Below, in pieces: positions 23,338 through 32,929 of a stretch of DNA of 64,000 nt. The stretch comes from Linum tenue. Its lineage: Eukaryota > Streptophyta > Magnoliopsida > Malpighiales > Linaceae. Numbering within the stretch: the stretch's first letter is position 1; every line of letters starts with the position of its first letter. Location: the NCBI GenBank assembly GCA_946122785.1, contig CAMGYJ010000011.1:3038001-3102000 (forward strand), in the 5' to 3' direction. A program made the translations under genes and the position numbers. A model generated the notes under the pieces. That model had not been told where the DNA came from. It searched no databases and saw nothing but the letters and a program-made list of their open reading frames with translations.

Positions 23338-24441
23338 GGTTTTTGCTTTCTCCTTGACCTACATTGGAACCATGTTCCACGAACCCCTCCTTGCCAATTA
23401 CCATCGTCATATCCAGTCCTTTGCTCACTGTCCTATAAACCCTTCCACCCTTGTGCATTTTTCTGAGTTCATTCCTCTTGGACTAGATGTCCTTCCCTTT
23501 ATTCATAATCTAGGGTGGGAGTTCATGCTAACTCTTGCGGCGTCCTCCACGCTATCTGTCATGAGATTGTAAGATCGTTCTTCTCCAATCTTTGCTACTT
23601 TGGCCTTCAATCTCGTAATTTGTCTACTCTTGTTCATGGGCATCTGATTACTATCCCCATCCTTGACTTGCGTCGTCTGCTCGGTATCCCTGCTTTTGGG
23701 GAAGCTCTTGCTCATCCTGCTGAACTTCCTCTGTTCAATTTTGACATCATCATCGAAGCTGTTCATCTTACCGGTCATGAACCTGACCAAGATCTCACCT
23801 TCTCCTCGGGTCTTCTGCTTCCTTCTTTACAGGCTTTCCATTATCTCCTTACTAGGGTGATCCTTCCTCGTTCTATCTTCTTAGATCGAGTCTTACCCTT
23901 AGACTTATGGATCCTTGCTCATGCTGTTGTTGCTGTCCCGCTAGACTTTTCCTATCTGCTGTTTGGTGCTCTTCTCCCTTTCATCGACCAAAACTTTCAT
24001 GCACATCTGCCGTTTGGACCATGGATTACTCGCCTACTGCTAGCACTACCTCTGGATCTATCCGGTTATCGTACTGAATCCCCTTCTTTGTGGCTTACTG
24101 CGAATGATGTTCTCGATGAGATTGGGATTGCAGTTGAGGGGGAGAATGATCCCTTCATTCACTTGATCAGCAGTGATGACGAGGATGACATCGAGGATGC
24201 AGAACCTGAAGAGGATGACATCGAGGAAGCAGAACCTGAAGAAGCTCCTCTTCCACCTTTTGCAGCTGGTCTCCAAGCGTTGTATGCTACAGATTCTGAG
24301 TCGGACTCTGACTATGTAGAAGCTCTTCAATTCCTTCGAGATTCAGACTATGTTTCTCCTGCTGCTTTTCCTTCGGACTCCGACTTTGATGAACCATCTC
24401 AGCATTTTCCAAATTCCTCAGATGACAGTACTGAGTCTTAA
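23338..24441 (+). pseudogene. Extra ORF 3' of copia pol (plant mobile-domain-like)
   Basis: An ATG at 23338 starts MVFAFSLTYIGTMF; a frameshift near 23560 is needed to continue to a stop at 24441. The core (FIHNLGWEF, then VRSFFSNLCYF, STLVHGHLITI, DLRRLLGIPAFGE) matches, from memory, the 'putative plant transposon protein' domain found in many plant repeats. The C-terminus is acidic with DSDSDY-like repeats. It occupies the place of the env-like gene of SIRE elements. It has no obvious signal peptide or transmembrane anchor, so an envelope role is unlikely. Function unknown. Confidence 0.55.
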
Positions 24442-24677
24442 GGGAATGTTCTGAGGATTGTGTTGTTGATGTTTTTCCTGAACTCAGGGAGAGTTTTGTT
24501 TTTGCGTTAGATTGGTCTGTATTTTGCTCAGGGGGAGCTGAGACCTGTTTCTTGATGTTCTTGATTTTTTATGCACTTCTTAAGCAGTTCTTTGAATGAT
24601 TTATCTTGTTGCTGCTTGATCCTGTGTAGAGAAGGTATCTAGTTTGTTTTTGCAGGTGAACCAGCAACTGCAATCTT

Positions 24678-25230
24678 TGACTTAGGGGGAGATTGTTGGA
24701 GTCATCAAGGGAAATCAAGTCAAAGATTGCATCCTTGATCCAAGCTTAATCTCAGCAATCAGTTAAGGAAGGTTCGGTCTGCGATTCAAATCTTTTCCCC
24801 AATTACCTCTAACGGCTAATTGGCCTGGGGTTATATATTTGACTGCTCCTGTCTTCATTGGTACTTTGTATAAGCTAGAGTGGTAGAGGGCATAGCTTAG
24901 GACATACAGAGGGTTGACGAAGGTTGAGGCAAAGGGTCAAGCTTCGTCAAGGCTGAGGCATATCTGTTTGTGATCTGGGTTTTTGTTTCGCATTTTCATT
25001 CGTTTTCTGCATCTCTTGTACTTAGAGTCTTCCTTTACTTTTTTCAAACAAAAAATAAACAAATGTCTCCCAGATTGTATTCTGGGACGTGGAAGTACAC
25101 CATTGCACTTGGGCGAACCACGTTAAAAACGTCATGTGTTCTTTACATTTTCTGCTGTTCTTACCTTCTGCTGTGTTCTTCCCCTGTTTCTGTCAAGAAC
25201 TTTGTTTCCAGTTCTTCGTTGAACATAATA
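24678..25230 (+). mobile_element. Polypurine tract and 3' LTR of the same copia
   Basis: CTTAGGGGGAGAT precedes TGTTGGAGTCATCAAGG at 24694. Inside are a TATA-like TTATATATTT (24831), an AATAAA (25055) and the AACCACGTTAAAAACG block that marks the end region of copia LTRs. The right boundary is not fixed; it falls between about 25220 and 25300. Confidence 0.65.
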
Positions 25231-25800
25231 GAGGTTCTGATTAGGCTCCTGTTCGATTTGAGACTTTCGGAAGTTGTGCTCTAACCCTTCGAAGCCCGTC
25301 AGTTAATTCTGGGCCCAACTAACCTCTCGGCCTGATTCTTTGTTTTGACCTGTGCACCCTCTTCTGCGAGATTACTGCAACCTTTCCCTTTTCGCTTCTC
25401 AATCGTCTGCCTACTTCCTCCTCCGATTTCTGACCTAAATTCTTTATAGTCTCTGAATCTTCATGTTGTTCTTGATGACCATGATCTGAGGAGGCTCCTA
25501 TCTCTGAGTTTGACAATGGCGATCAAGGTGTTCCAGATCAGGTTTTTGGGCTTCAAGATAGTCATACTGCCAAGCAAGTGCTCTTGGGAAAATCTAGTGT
25601 TCTTCCATCTTATGATTCTTTAACATATATATGACTACATCTCTCTACCGGAACAACCAGAGACCTGCTCTGAATCGTTGAATCTTTTTTCTCAGGGCAT
25701 ACCTTGAAAACAAGCATTTTGAATACATTCCAAGCAAGCTGTCCCTTCTCCCAGCTGGAAAATATTGCTATCCAGACTTGGTTGCTAGAGAAGTCGGATG
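25230..25800. other. Unrecognised low-copy-looking sequence
   Basis: Open stretches exist on both strands (plus frame ...VFGLQDSHTAKQVLLGKSS near 25520-25610; minus frame with FSSWEKGQLAWNVFKMLVFKV near 25690-25780) but neither has a convincing start or a recognised domain. The DNA continues on the other side of the inserted element (26991-27118), so this was the insertion site of that MULE. Confidence 0.3.
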
Positions 25801-25810
25801 CAATTGCAGT

Positions 25811-26980
25811 CTTGTAGTTATCATAAACGGTCACAAACCTTTGCATTTAGTACAAAATGGTCATAAATCTTTAATTTGTAACGATATGGTCATAAAAATT
25901 TGAACTTGTACAAAATGGTCACTTCTGTTACTCTCCATCCGAATTTCCGTTAAATTTATCTAGTAAGCATTCCACCTCATCAAAACAAATAATAAACAAC
26001 TCCAATTTAATATCTAACACCAACCATTATTCAGACTGGTCAAAAATTGCTAAAAAGTCGGTCAAACCCAATTCCACCACTCCCGCAACATCTTTTTCAA
26101 ACCCCCCCTCGCCGCCGACATTCATCCCGTCGCCTCATGACACAACACCTCTCTTACCCTCATTCTTCTTCATCGCCCATTCCAGTCAACATGGGGAGGC
26201 TAAATTGAGCTAGCAAGCCCAAAGCTTTCTTCCAACCCACCTCTCCCAGTAAACGAACCCTAATTTCTGTTTCGCATGAATCCCTCTACAACTCCACCTT
26301 ACTTATTGATAATAATCCCGACCAATTCAATCCCAGGTCAGGAAGAGGAAGGGAAAACAATGGGGAAACGAGACTCGACTAAATGCATCTCCTCTACTAC
26401 CTTTGGTTTGCCTCTCTCTCTCTCTCTCTCACTCTTGTCGAGCAGGGGCATCAGCGCGGTGGCGACTGTCGCTCGTTATTGCCTCGCTGTACGTCTTTTC
26501 TCGGTGGGGATGCTGGACGGAGGAGTTTAGATGGCGACCTGCGGCGATGGACGATCGTGGGCCGAGGAAAGGGAACGGTGGGAGTGGTGACGAGTTGAAG
26601 CAGACAGTGCTAGGGGACGCCGCCAAAACCAACTCCAGCCGGGGAATCGCCGCACCGTCGTGACCGGCGAAGATGGGGAGGATGAGGTGGAAAGGAAGAA
26701 GGAGACGTGAGGATGTGGCAGGGTGGATCAGTCGAGGTCTTATCGTTTGGGTGGGTTGGGTTAGGGTAAATTTTTTTAATTAACATTTTGAATTTGTTTA
26801 TTATTAGTTTTGATGAGGTGGAATGCTTATTAGGCAAGGGAGACGGAAATTTGGACGGATAGTGACGGAATTACCATTTTGATATTTGCTCAAATGTTTG
26901 TTACTAATTTTTTACAAATCAAAGGTTTGTGACCGTTTTGTACTAAGTGTAAAAGTTTGTGACCTTTTGTGTTAATTACC
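25811..26980. mobile_element. Non-autonomous Mutator-like element, 1170 bp
   Basis: Long inverted repeats of about 180 bp (25811-25995 and 26805-26980; shared words GGTCACAAAC, TAGTACAAAA, AAGCATTCCACCTCATCAAAAC). They are flanked by an exact 10-bp direct repeat CAATTGCAGT (25801-25810, 26981-26990), of which 9 bp would be the Mutator-type target duplication. The interior (about 26050-26740) is GC-rich and gene-like, with no transposase, so it may be a captured gene fragment (Pack-MULE). Confidence 0.85.
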
Positions 26981-27139
26981 CAATTGCAGTCCGTCAAGAA
27001 GGATGTAGGTGACAAATCTCAGAAACGTGGCCATCAATCCAAAATACAACATTATATCGGCGAGTGACATAAAGTCTTAGGTCATATATTTCTATAGGAA
27101 AAAAAAATGTATGCTCCAGTTTAACTCGAAAAAGTTAAA

Positions 27140-27175
27140 CTGCTCACAGGTCAAAGTGTGAGTAGATACTCACTG
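27140..27175 (+). repeat. Left TIR core of the 11.9-kb MULE
   Basis: The core matches the inverted right end with two or three mismatches. It includes GTGAGTAGATACTCAC, a near-palindrome that is perfect in the right TIR. Confidence 0.8.
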
Positions 27176-27616
27176 ACCCATGAGCCGAGAGGAGAGAGGG
27201 AGAGAAGGCCTGGCGCTTTTTTGGGTGGGTTTTGGGCGGCCCGAAGTTTTGGGTGGAGGAAGTGGGCGGGTTTGGGCGAGCTGGGCGGGAGGTGGGTTTA
27301 TTTTTGGGGCAACCAAAAATTTGGGCGGGAAAGTGGGAGAAGAGTGAAATAATTCGGGTGGGCTTGCAGCCTAGTAAGGGCCGCCCACCGAGGGCCCATG
27401 GGCCGAAGGCACATTAAATTAGTTTTTCGGCCCATTTTTTTTTTGTGAAGGCAATTTTGGGCGGGGTTTTGCTGAAAAAGGGTGGGGAAAGTTGGATATT
27501 TGTTGAAGAAAAGGAAGGTGGCATTTATGATCATCTCAACCACCACTTCCACTTTTTCCTCTCTCTCTCCGTTTTTCCTTTACCGCCGCCGCTCAACCTT
27601 GCCGTCCTCTCTCTTC

Positions 27617-27718
27617 TTCCGGCGACCCTCTCCTTCCGGCGAGCAGATCCTTCCGGCGACCCTCTCCTTCCGGCGAGCAGATCCTTCCGGCGACCCTCTC
27701 CTTCCGGCGAGCAGATCA
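27617..27718 (+). repeat. Three tandem 34-bp units in the transposase leader
   Basis: The unit TTCCGGCGACCCTCTCCTTC plus CGGCGAGCAGATCC is repeated three times just upstream of the ATG at 27731. It is pyrimidine-rich and GC-rich like many plant leaders, and probably lies in the 5' UTR. Confidence 0.8.
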
Positions 27719-27730
27719 TCTGGAGAAAGG

Positions 27731-30700
27731 ATGATTTTCGACGATGATGGCGAGTTGGACGGTGTGGCTGCCTTCATTGTAGAAAAAGAAGAACTCGATC
27801 CTACAATAGATGAATTTGTTGATGAAGACTCAGATGGTGTTGGTGACTTCATTGTAGAAGAAGAAGAAGAAGAAGAAGAAGAAGAAGAAGAAGAAGAAGA
27901 AGAAGAAGAAGAAGAAGAAGAAGAAGAAGAAGAAGAAGAAGAAGAGAGTGAAGGTGGATTCTATTATATATATGTTTGTGTTGTTGAGTTTTGTTGTGTG
28001 CATTGAATGTTATTTAATGGTGTTGATATTATTTTGGGTGTAAACCTCCTGTTTCATTGGGTTTTTGGGTTTGGATATTATTTGCTGTTGTCATGGATAC
28101 ATTGTAAAACCATCTGAGATATTTGCCTGTGCATGTTGGATATTAATATGGACGTGATGAAAATGGTTGATATTTTTTTTGGTTTTTGGGTATGGATATT
28201 CTTTAGAGTATCATGGATATGTTTAGTGATAGGTTAAATATTATTCTGGGTATATTGGATATTTTGGTGGAGGCTAGTGATACGTTTATGCAACAAAAGG
28301 ATACAATGTAATTAAAGGTTGGATACTTGTCGAAGCCTAAGAATTCAGTCTGTTTATGGGTATGATTTAGACTTCTATTTGATACTATTGTGAGCATGTT
28401 GGGTAATTGTCTGGGCAAGTTTAATGTGGATACTAACATGGCCTCATACAATTAAATCGCAGCTCACAAGACATCGGACCTAGAAGATGAGGAAACGAGG
28501 AAGAACATATTTTATCGGACTAAGGAAGAGTGTTTGGCTTTCTATAAACGCTATGCTCACGAAAAGGGTTTTGGTGTTCGAAATGGTGCTCAACACCAAA
28601 AAAAAATGAAGAATTCTAATGGAGAGGTGGAGAAAATTTATTTCTACCTTTATTACCTTTGTAATAAGCAAGGTTGGACTTCCACTAGCGAAGTAGATGT
28701 GGAGAAACAAAAACAGTCCGAAGACAAAGTTGTGGAGAGAAAGCGTCCTAAAAGAAAGAGGCCTCGAGTTAGGGTTGGATGTAGTGCCCGTGTTCGTTTT
28801 CGATGGGATGAATCTAGAGACGGATATGTGGTGTATGAATTCGTGGGAGGCCACAATCATGATTTTCACTCCACCAAGCATACGCACCTTATCAAGTCCA
28901 ACAAGTGCATGAGTGATGCTCAGAAAAAGATGGCCGAAGCTAATCGGGATGCCGGGATGAGTCTTAGTGCATCGTATCAGTTATTGGCTGATTGTGCTGG
29001 TGGCTATCAAAATCTGAAATTTTCCAAGTCTGATCAGAAGAACCACTTGAACACCAAAAGGCAAAGGAAAATGGCTCGTGGCGAAGCGACTTATTTTCTT
29101 GACTACTTTGAGGACCAAAAGGAAAAGCATCCTGACTTCTTTTATGCTGTAGAGGTAGATTGCGAGGAGAAAGTTGCTAATATTTTTTGGGCGGACAGTA
29201 GGATGCGTGAAGATTATGCTCTTTTTGGAGATTCGGTCTCCTTTGATACCACCTTCCGAACCAATAAATACTTCCGTCCACTAGGTACGTGAATCACTTA
29301 ATTGCCTTGATTTTTTTCGACACTCGTTCGGTTATGGATTGTGAGTAATAGTTGTCTTGTGCATGGATGTTTATACGTATATTACAGAAATAGTATTGAA
29401 TAGAATGTAGGGTGGTTCAAGAGTGGTCTCTTGTGATCCGATATTGACATGGCCTGACAGGATATGTTTTTGTGTAAGGACGAATATTGGTATGACATTA
29501 TTAGATACTAGTCTGGGTATTACAGATATTTGTTGACATGTGTTGGGACAATATCAATTCCTAATTCCCTTAAATTTTTTCGACACTCGTTCGGTTATGC
29601 ATTGTCATTAATAGTTGTCTTTTGCAGGGATGTTTGTAGGTTTCAATCACCATCGTCAAACTTGTGTGTTTGGTGCTTGTTTGATGTATGATGAGACTAC
29701 ACCGTCTTTTGAATGGTTGTTTTTAGCATTTAGTCGGTGCATGAAGAAGAAGCTCCCAATCACTCTTTTTACTGATCAGGACGCTGCCATGGCAGCTGCC
29801 CTTAGAAAGGAGTGGCCTACTGTGTTTCATGCCCTCTGTACTTGGCACATCCTCATGAATGCGAAGAAGCATCTTTCTAAGGAAAAGGCATTTTGGAAGA
29901 AGTTCCAAACTCATATTTCTTATATTTTCTACGACATCGACAGTGAGAGAGAGTTCGACATGGCCTGGAGCACAATGGTTGCTGATTGTTTCCCTAATAG
30001 CGAAATTGCTGACGGTCACCCATGGTTGGAATATTTGAAGAAATTTCGTCGTCGATGGTGTTCCTTATGGTTGAGAGATCAATTCACAGCCGGGATGTTG
30101 ACTACGCAAATAAGCGAGTCGTGCAATGCACAAGTGCGACGTTTCTTGAAACCGAAGCATGATTTGGACTTGTTTTTCATTCACTTTAGCAGGTATGCAG
30201 AATATTTCTTTGCCTTTCTTTGATATTAGTGTACTTAAGCTTTGGATATTTTTAAGCTTCGTCCGGATATTTATATGCCATTGGAACGATATTTGTTTGT
30301 GTATCTGGGATATTAGTATTGGTTTGAGTGGGTATTAGTCTGGGCACTAAATTCTTTCTCGTGCTTTGTAAATGTAGTTTGTTGGCTGAAAAAAGACGCA
30401 AGGAGACTCAGTCAGACTACAGTGCGAAACAATCGGTTCCTTATATTATGTTGGAGGATAGCCCGATCCTACAACATGCGGCAAAGGTCTTTACTCCTAA
30501 CATCTTCAATCGGATTCAGAAGGAGTATTTGACAACTGAAAAATATATAATGGAGACGCTCTCGGATACTAGGGATGATGGCATGATTGGCTACCGCACA
30601 TATATGATAGAGGATGGTGAGCGTAGTGATGAGCGTGTCGTTCTCGTCGATATTTCTACGAGGACATTGGTATGCGAATGCAGAATGTTCAGAACTTTCG

Positions 30701-31348
30701 GAGTGTTATGTCGCCACATGATTAAGGTGATGCGGCTTCTTGGAGATTTTGGGGAAGCTAGTATGAGAAGTGTTCCAGATCATTACATACTCAAGCGATG
30801 GACGTTGGAGGCGAGAAAGAAAGAGGTTGTTGATGTCGATGGTTCTGTTGGTCCTTCAGCTTCTAGTGAGAATGATGCCGGTAAAGATATAGCAATGCGG
30901 TACCGAGAAACCACTGCAATGTTGAATCAGCTAGCAATGAACATGTCGATGGCCGATGAGAAGGACTACAACAAGTGGATGGGAGTAATCACGAAATTGT
31001 GCAATCAGGCAAACAAGGCATTGTCAAAGACTATTACTAGCGAGGACAGTAAGTATATACACTAATATCATTTGTAAATTGTTAGAGTTTAATATCATTG
31101 CATTTACTAAATTCTCTACCATTGTAGGACCGAATGTACCGATAACTGGGCTGACTTTGAAGAAGAAGAGTAATCCAAGGAGCCAAGGTAAGGAACGTTA
31201 TAAGTCTATCAATGAAAAAGAACGCCGTCGAAAGAAACGTGTCTATAAGAAGAGAATGAAATCAGCTGAAGTGGTCACGCCGGACAACAATACTCAACCG
31301 GATGACCATATTAGTGATTTGGATGATAATATTGCTCAATGGTTGTGA
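27731..31348 (+). CDS. mudrA-like: MULE transposase, FAR1/MURA type (5 exons)
   Basis: Exons 27731-27953, 28463-29284, 29628-30192, 30378-31048 and 31128-31348 all have GT..AG borders and join in one frame: 2502 nt, 833 residues. Exon 1 is acidic and ends in a long poly-Glu run coded by (GAA)n. Residues about 88-190 form a FAR1-type zinc DNA-binding domain (YKRYAHEKGFG, then GCSARVRF, GHNHDF). The MULE transposase domain follows, with catalytic Asp in VSFDTTF (about 336), Asp in FTDQDAAM (about 395), CTWHI, and Glu in TQISES (about 512). A SWIM zinc finger CECRMFRTFGVLCRHM lies near 634. The C-terminus is Lys/Arg-rich. It would cut and rejoin the element ends in the nucleus. No disabling change is visible. 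Confidence 0.9.
27857..27943 (+). repeat. (GAA)n microsatellite coding poly-Glu
   Basis: About 29 GAA repeats within exon 1 of the transposase. The length is likely variable but always a multiple of three, so the frame survives. Confidence 0.95.
29318..29640 (+). repeat. Duplicated intron end in the transposase gene
   Basis: A block of about 70 bp starting CGACACTCGTTCGGTTATG at 29318 recurs at 29581. The second copy ends in the used acceptor (TTTTGCAG|GG). In the first copy the same position reads GTGCATGG, with no AG. The intron was therefore lengthened by about 263 bp by duplication and the old acceptor lost. Confidence 0.7.
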
Positions 31349-31911
31349 ATAGAATGTAGGGAGGTTCGAGAGTGGTCTATTTTGATATGATATTGACAAG
31401 TGATTCCAGGAAAAGTTTTTGTATAGAAGTGGATATTAATCCACTTGTAGAGGATACTTGTCAGTGCAAACTTGATATGCACTCTATTTTGCACAGATAT
31501 TGGTCTGGGCTTCCTGGATATTTATGTATAGAATGTAGGGAGGTTCGAGAGTGGTCTATTGTGATATGACATTAAAGGATAGTATCCTTTACAAGTGGTC
31601 TATTTATGTAGAGTATCCACTTGTGAGGGATACTTTTCTGGGCAAACTTGATATGCACTCGATATATTACAGATATTAGTCTGGGCTTCCTGGATATTTG
31701 TATTTTCAATGCAGGTACAATTGTTCCTATGATTACTTATTTCACTATTCACATGTGACCTTTTTGGTTACTGTACTCATGTGATCTTTTTTGTTACTGT
31801 GCTCATGTGGCCTTTTTTGCATTTGTCTATTTAAGACAAATCATACACAAACCCAAATCTGCTATCCTCCTCTCTCAGTTTCTTCTTCACTTCTCTTCCA
31901 AAGCAAAATCC

Positions 31912-32181
31912 ATGTCTGGAGAGACTCCTAAACCAGCGCTCCGTGGATTGGTGGATGAGTTTGAATATGACGGGGTTGTATTGTGTTACCATGGTTGGAG
32001 AGCCGCCAAACGACTTGCTGTTGATGGAGTCAACCCACCGAAGAGGTATTTCCGATGTCGGATGTACGAGTACGACAATGATAACGGGTGTGGTTTTCAC
32101 ATGGATTGGGACGAATTAATGTTCGCCGGTTTTTCAGAGTCGGATGATGAAGATAACACCGAGGAGACTGTGAAGAAATGA
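31912..32181 (+). CDS. Small GRF-type zinc-finger protein (89 aa)
   Basis: An ATG at 31912 (MSGETPKPALRG) opens 89 codons. The middle has LCYHGWRAAKRLA, NPPKRYFRC and GCGFHMDW, the Cys-x-His ... Cys ... Cys pattern of GRF zinc fingers, which bind single-stranded nucleic acid in topoisomerase III, APE2 and similar proteins. The tail is acidic. It lies 560 bp downstream of the transposase stop, on the same strand, with its own leader. An upstream in-frame start at 31807 is possible but adds a hydrophobic, less likely segment. A role as transposition accessory factor is inference only. Confidence 0.65.
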   Translation: MSGETPKPALRGLVDEFEYDGVVLCYHGWRAAKRLAVDGVNPPKRYFRCRMYEYDNDNGCGFHMDWDELMFAGFSESDDEDNTEETVKK

Positions 32182-32382
32182 ATTTGTATTTCCTGTCATC
32201 ACTTTGTATTGTGTTGAGTGTGATATTTGTCTGGGTCTGTAGGATATTCGTCTGGGTATGTATGATATTTGTCTGGTTCTACCGGATATCTTGTTGTCTC
32301 TTTCAGATATTCTTCTTCATTTTGATGATGTTAGTTTGAAGAAAGATGGTATTTGACTTTTGTAATAGCTTGTTGGGGAGCC

Positions 32383-32646
32383 GCACGGCCAGACCATGGA
32401 GACGCACGGCCGTGCACTTGAGCCATATGGCCGTGCGCCTCATGCCGAGGCCACGCACGGGCAGAGCAGACTACCGCACGGCCGTGCAACATACAAACCT
32501 GGCCGTGCGGGTTGGTGCGAGAGCTTGCACGGGCACAATCCAGACATGCACGGCCGTGCACCTGGCCGTGCAAGATGGCTGAGTCGACTTAAGTGGATAC
32601 GGTGCGTTTCATGGTGCACGGCCAGAATGGTGATGTGCACGGCCAA
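32383..32646. repeat. Periodic array of the palindrome GCACGGCCGTGC
   Basis: Eleven full or half sites: full 12-bp palindromes at 32404, 32476 and 32548; half sites GCACGGCC or GGCCGTGC at 32383, 32429, 32501, 32563, 32617 and 32638; variants GCACGGGC at 32455 and 32527. Matching sites repeat every 72 bp, with internal steps 21, 25 and 26, while the spacers are not conserved. The array is GC-rich in AT-rich surroundings and lies between the two convergent genes of the MULE. Open frames across it are by-products. Confidence 0.9.
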
Positions 32647-32665
32647 GTATCCATAACAAGTGGAT

Positions 32666-32895
32666 TAATATCTACTGAATTACTAAATAATATCCTGGAT
32701 TCACATGTCAATATCTACTGAATGACAAAATAATATCCTGGATTCACATGTCAATATCTACTGAATGACAAAATAATATCATGGATTCACATGTCAATAT
32801 CTACTGAATGACAAAATAATATCCTGGATTCACATGTCAATATCTACTGAATAACAAAATAATATCCTGGATTCACATGTCAATATCTACCAAAA
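32666..32895. repeat. 43-bp tandem repeat, five units plus a partial one
   Basis: The unit CAATATCTACTGAATGACAA plus AATAATATCCTGGATTCACATGT is repeated with one to five changes per copy. The array ends 30 bp before the stop of the protease gene, in its 3' flank. Confidence 0.95.
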
Positions 32896-32929
32896 TATCA
32901 TACATCCTAATGCAAACCATCATCCTCTC

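Noticed and set aside
26276..26663. Three overlapping plus-strand frames in the MULE core as a host gene
   Set aside because: None has a recognised domain or clear splice pattern; kept only as a possible captured fragment.
28480..28887. Minus-strand open frames opposite transposase exon 2
   Set aside because: Shadow frames of a strongly supported exon on the other strand.
32331..32656. Several overlapping open frames on both strands
   Set aside because: They arise from the GC-rich palindrome array, which has few stop codons in any frame.
32666..32895. CRISPR-like array of regular repeats
   Set aside because: The units are contiguous tandem repeats with no spacers, in a plant transposon; not CRISPR.
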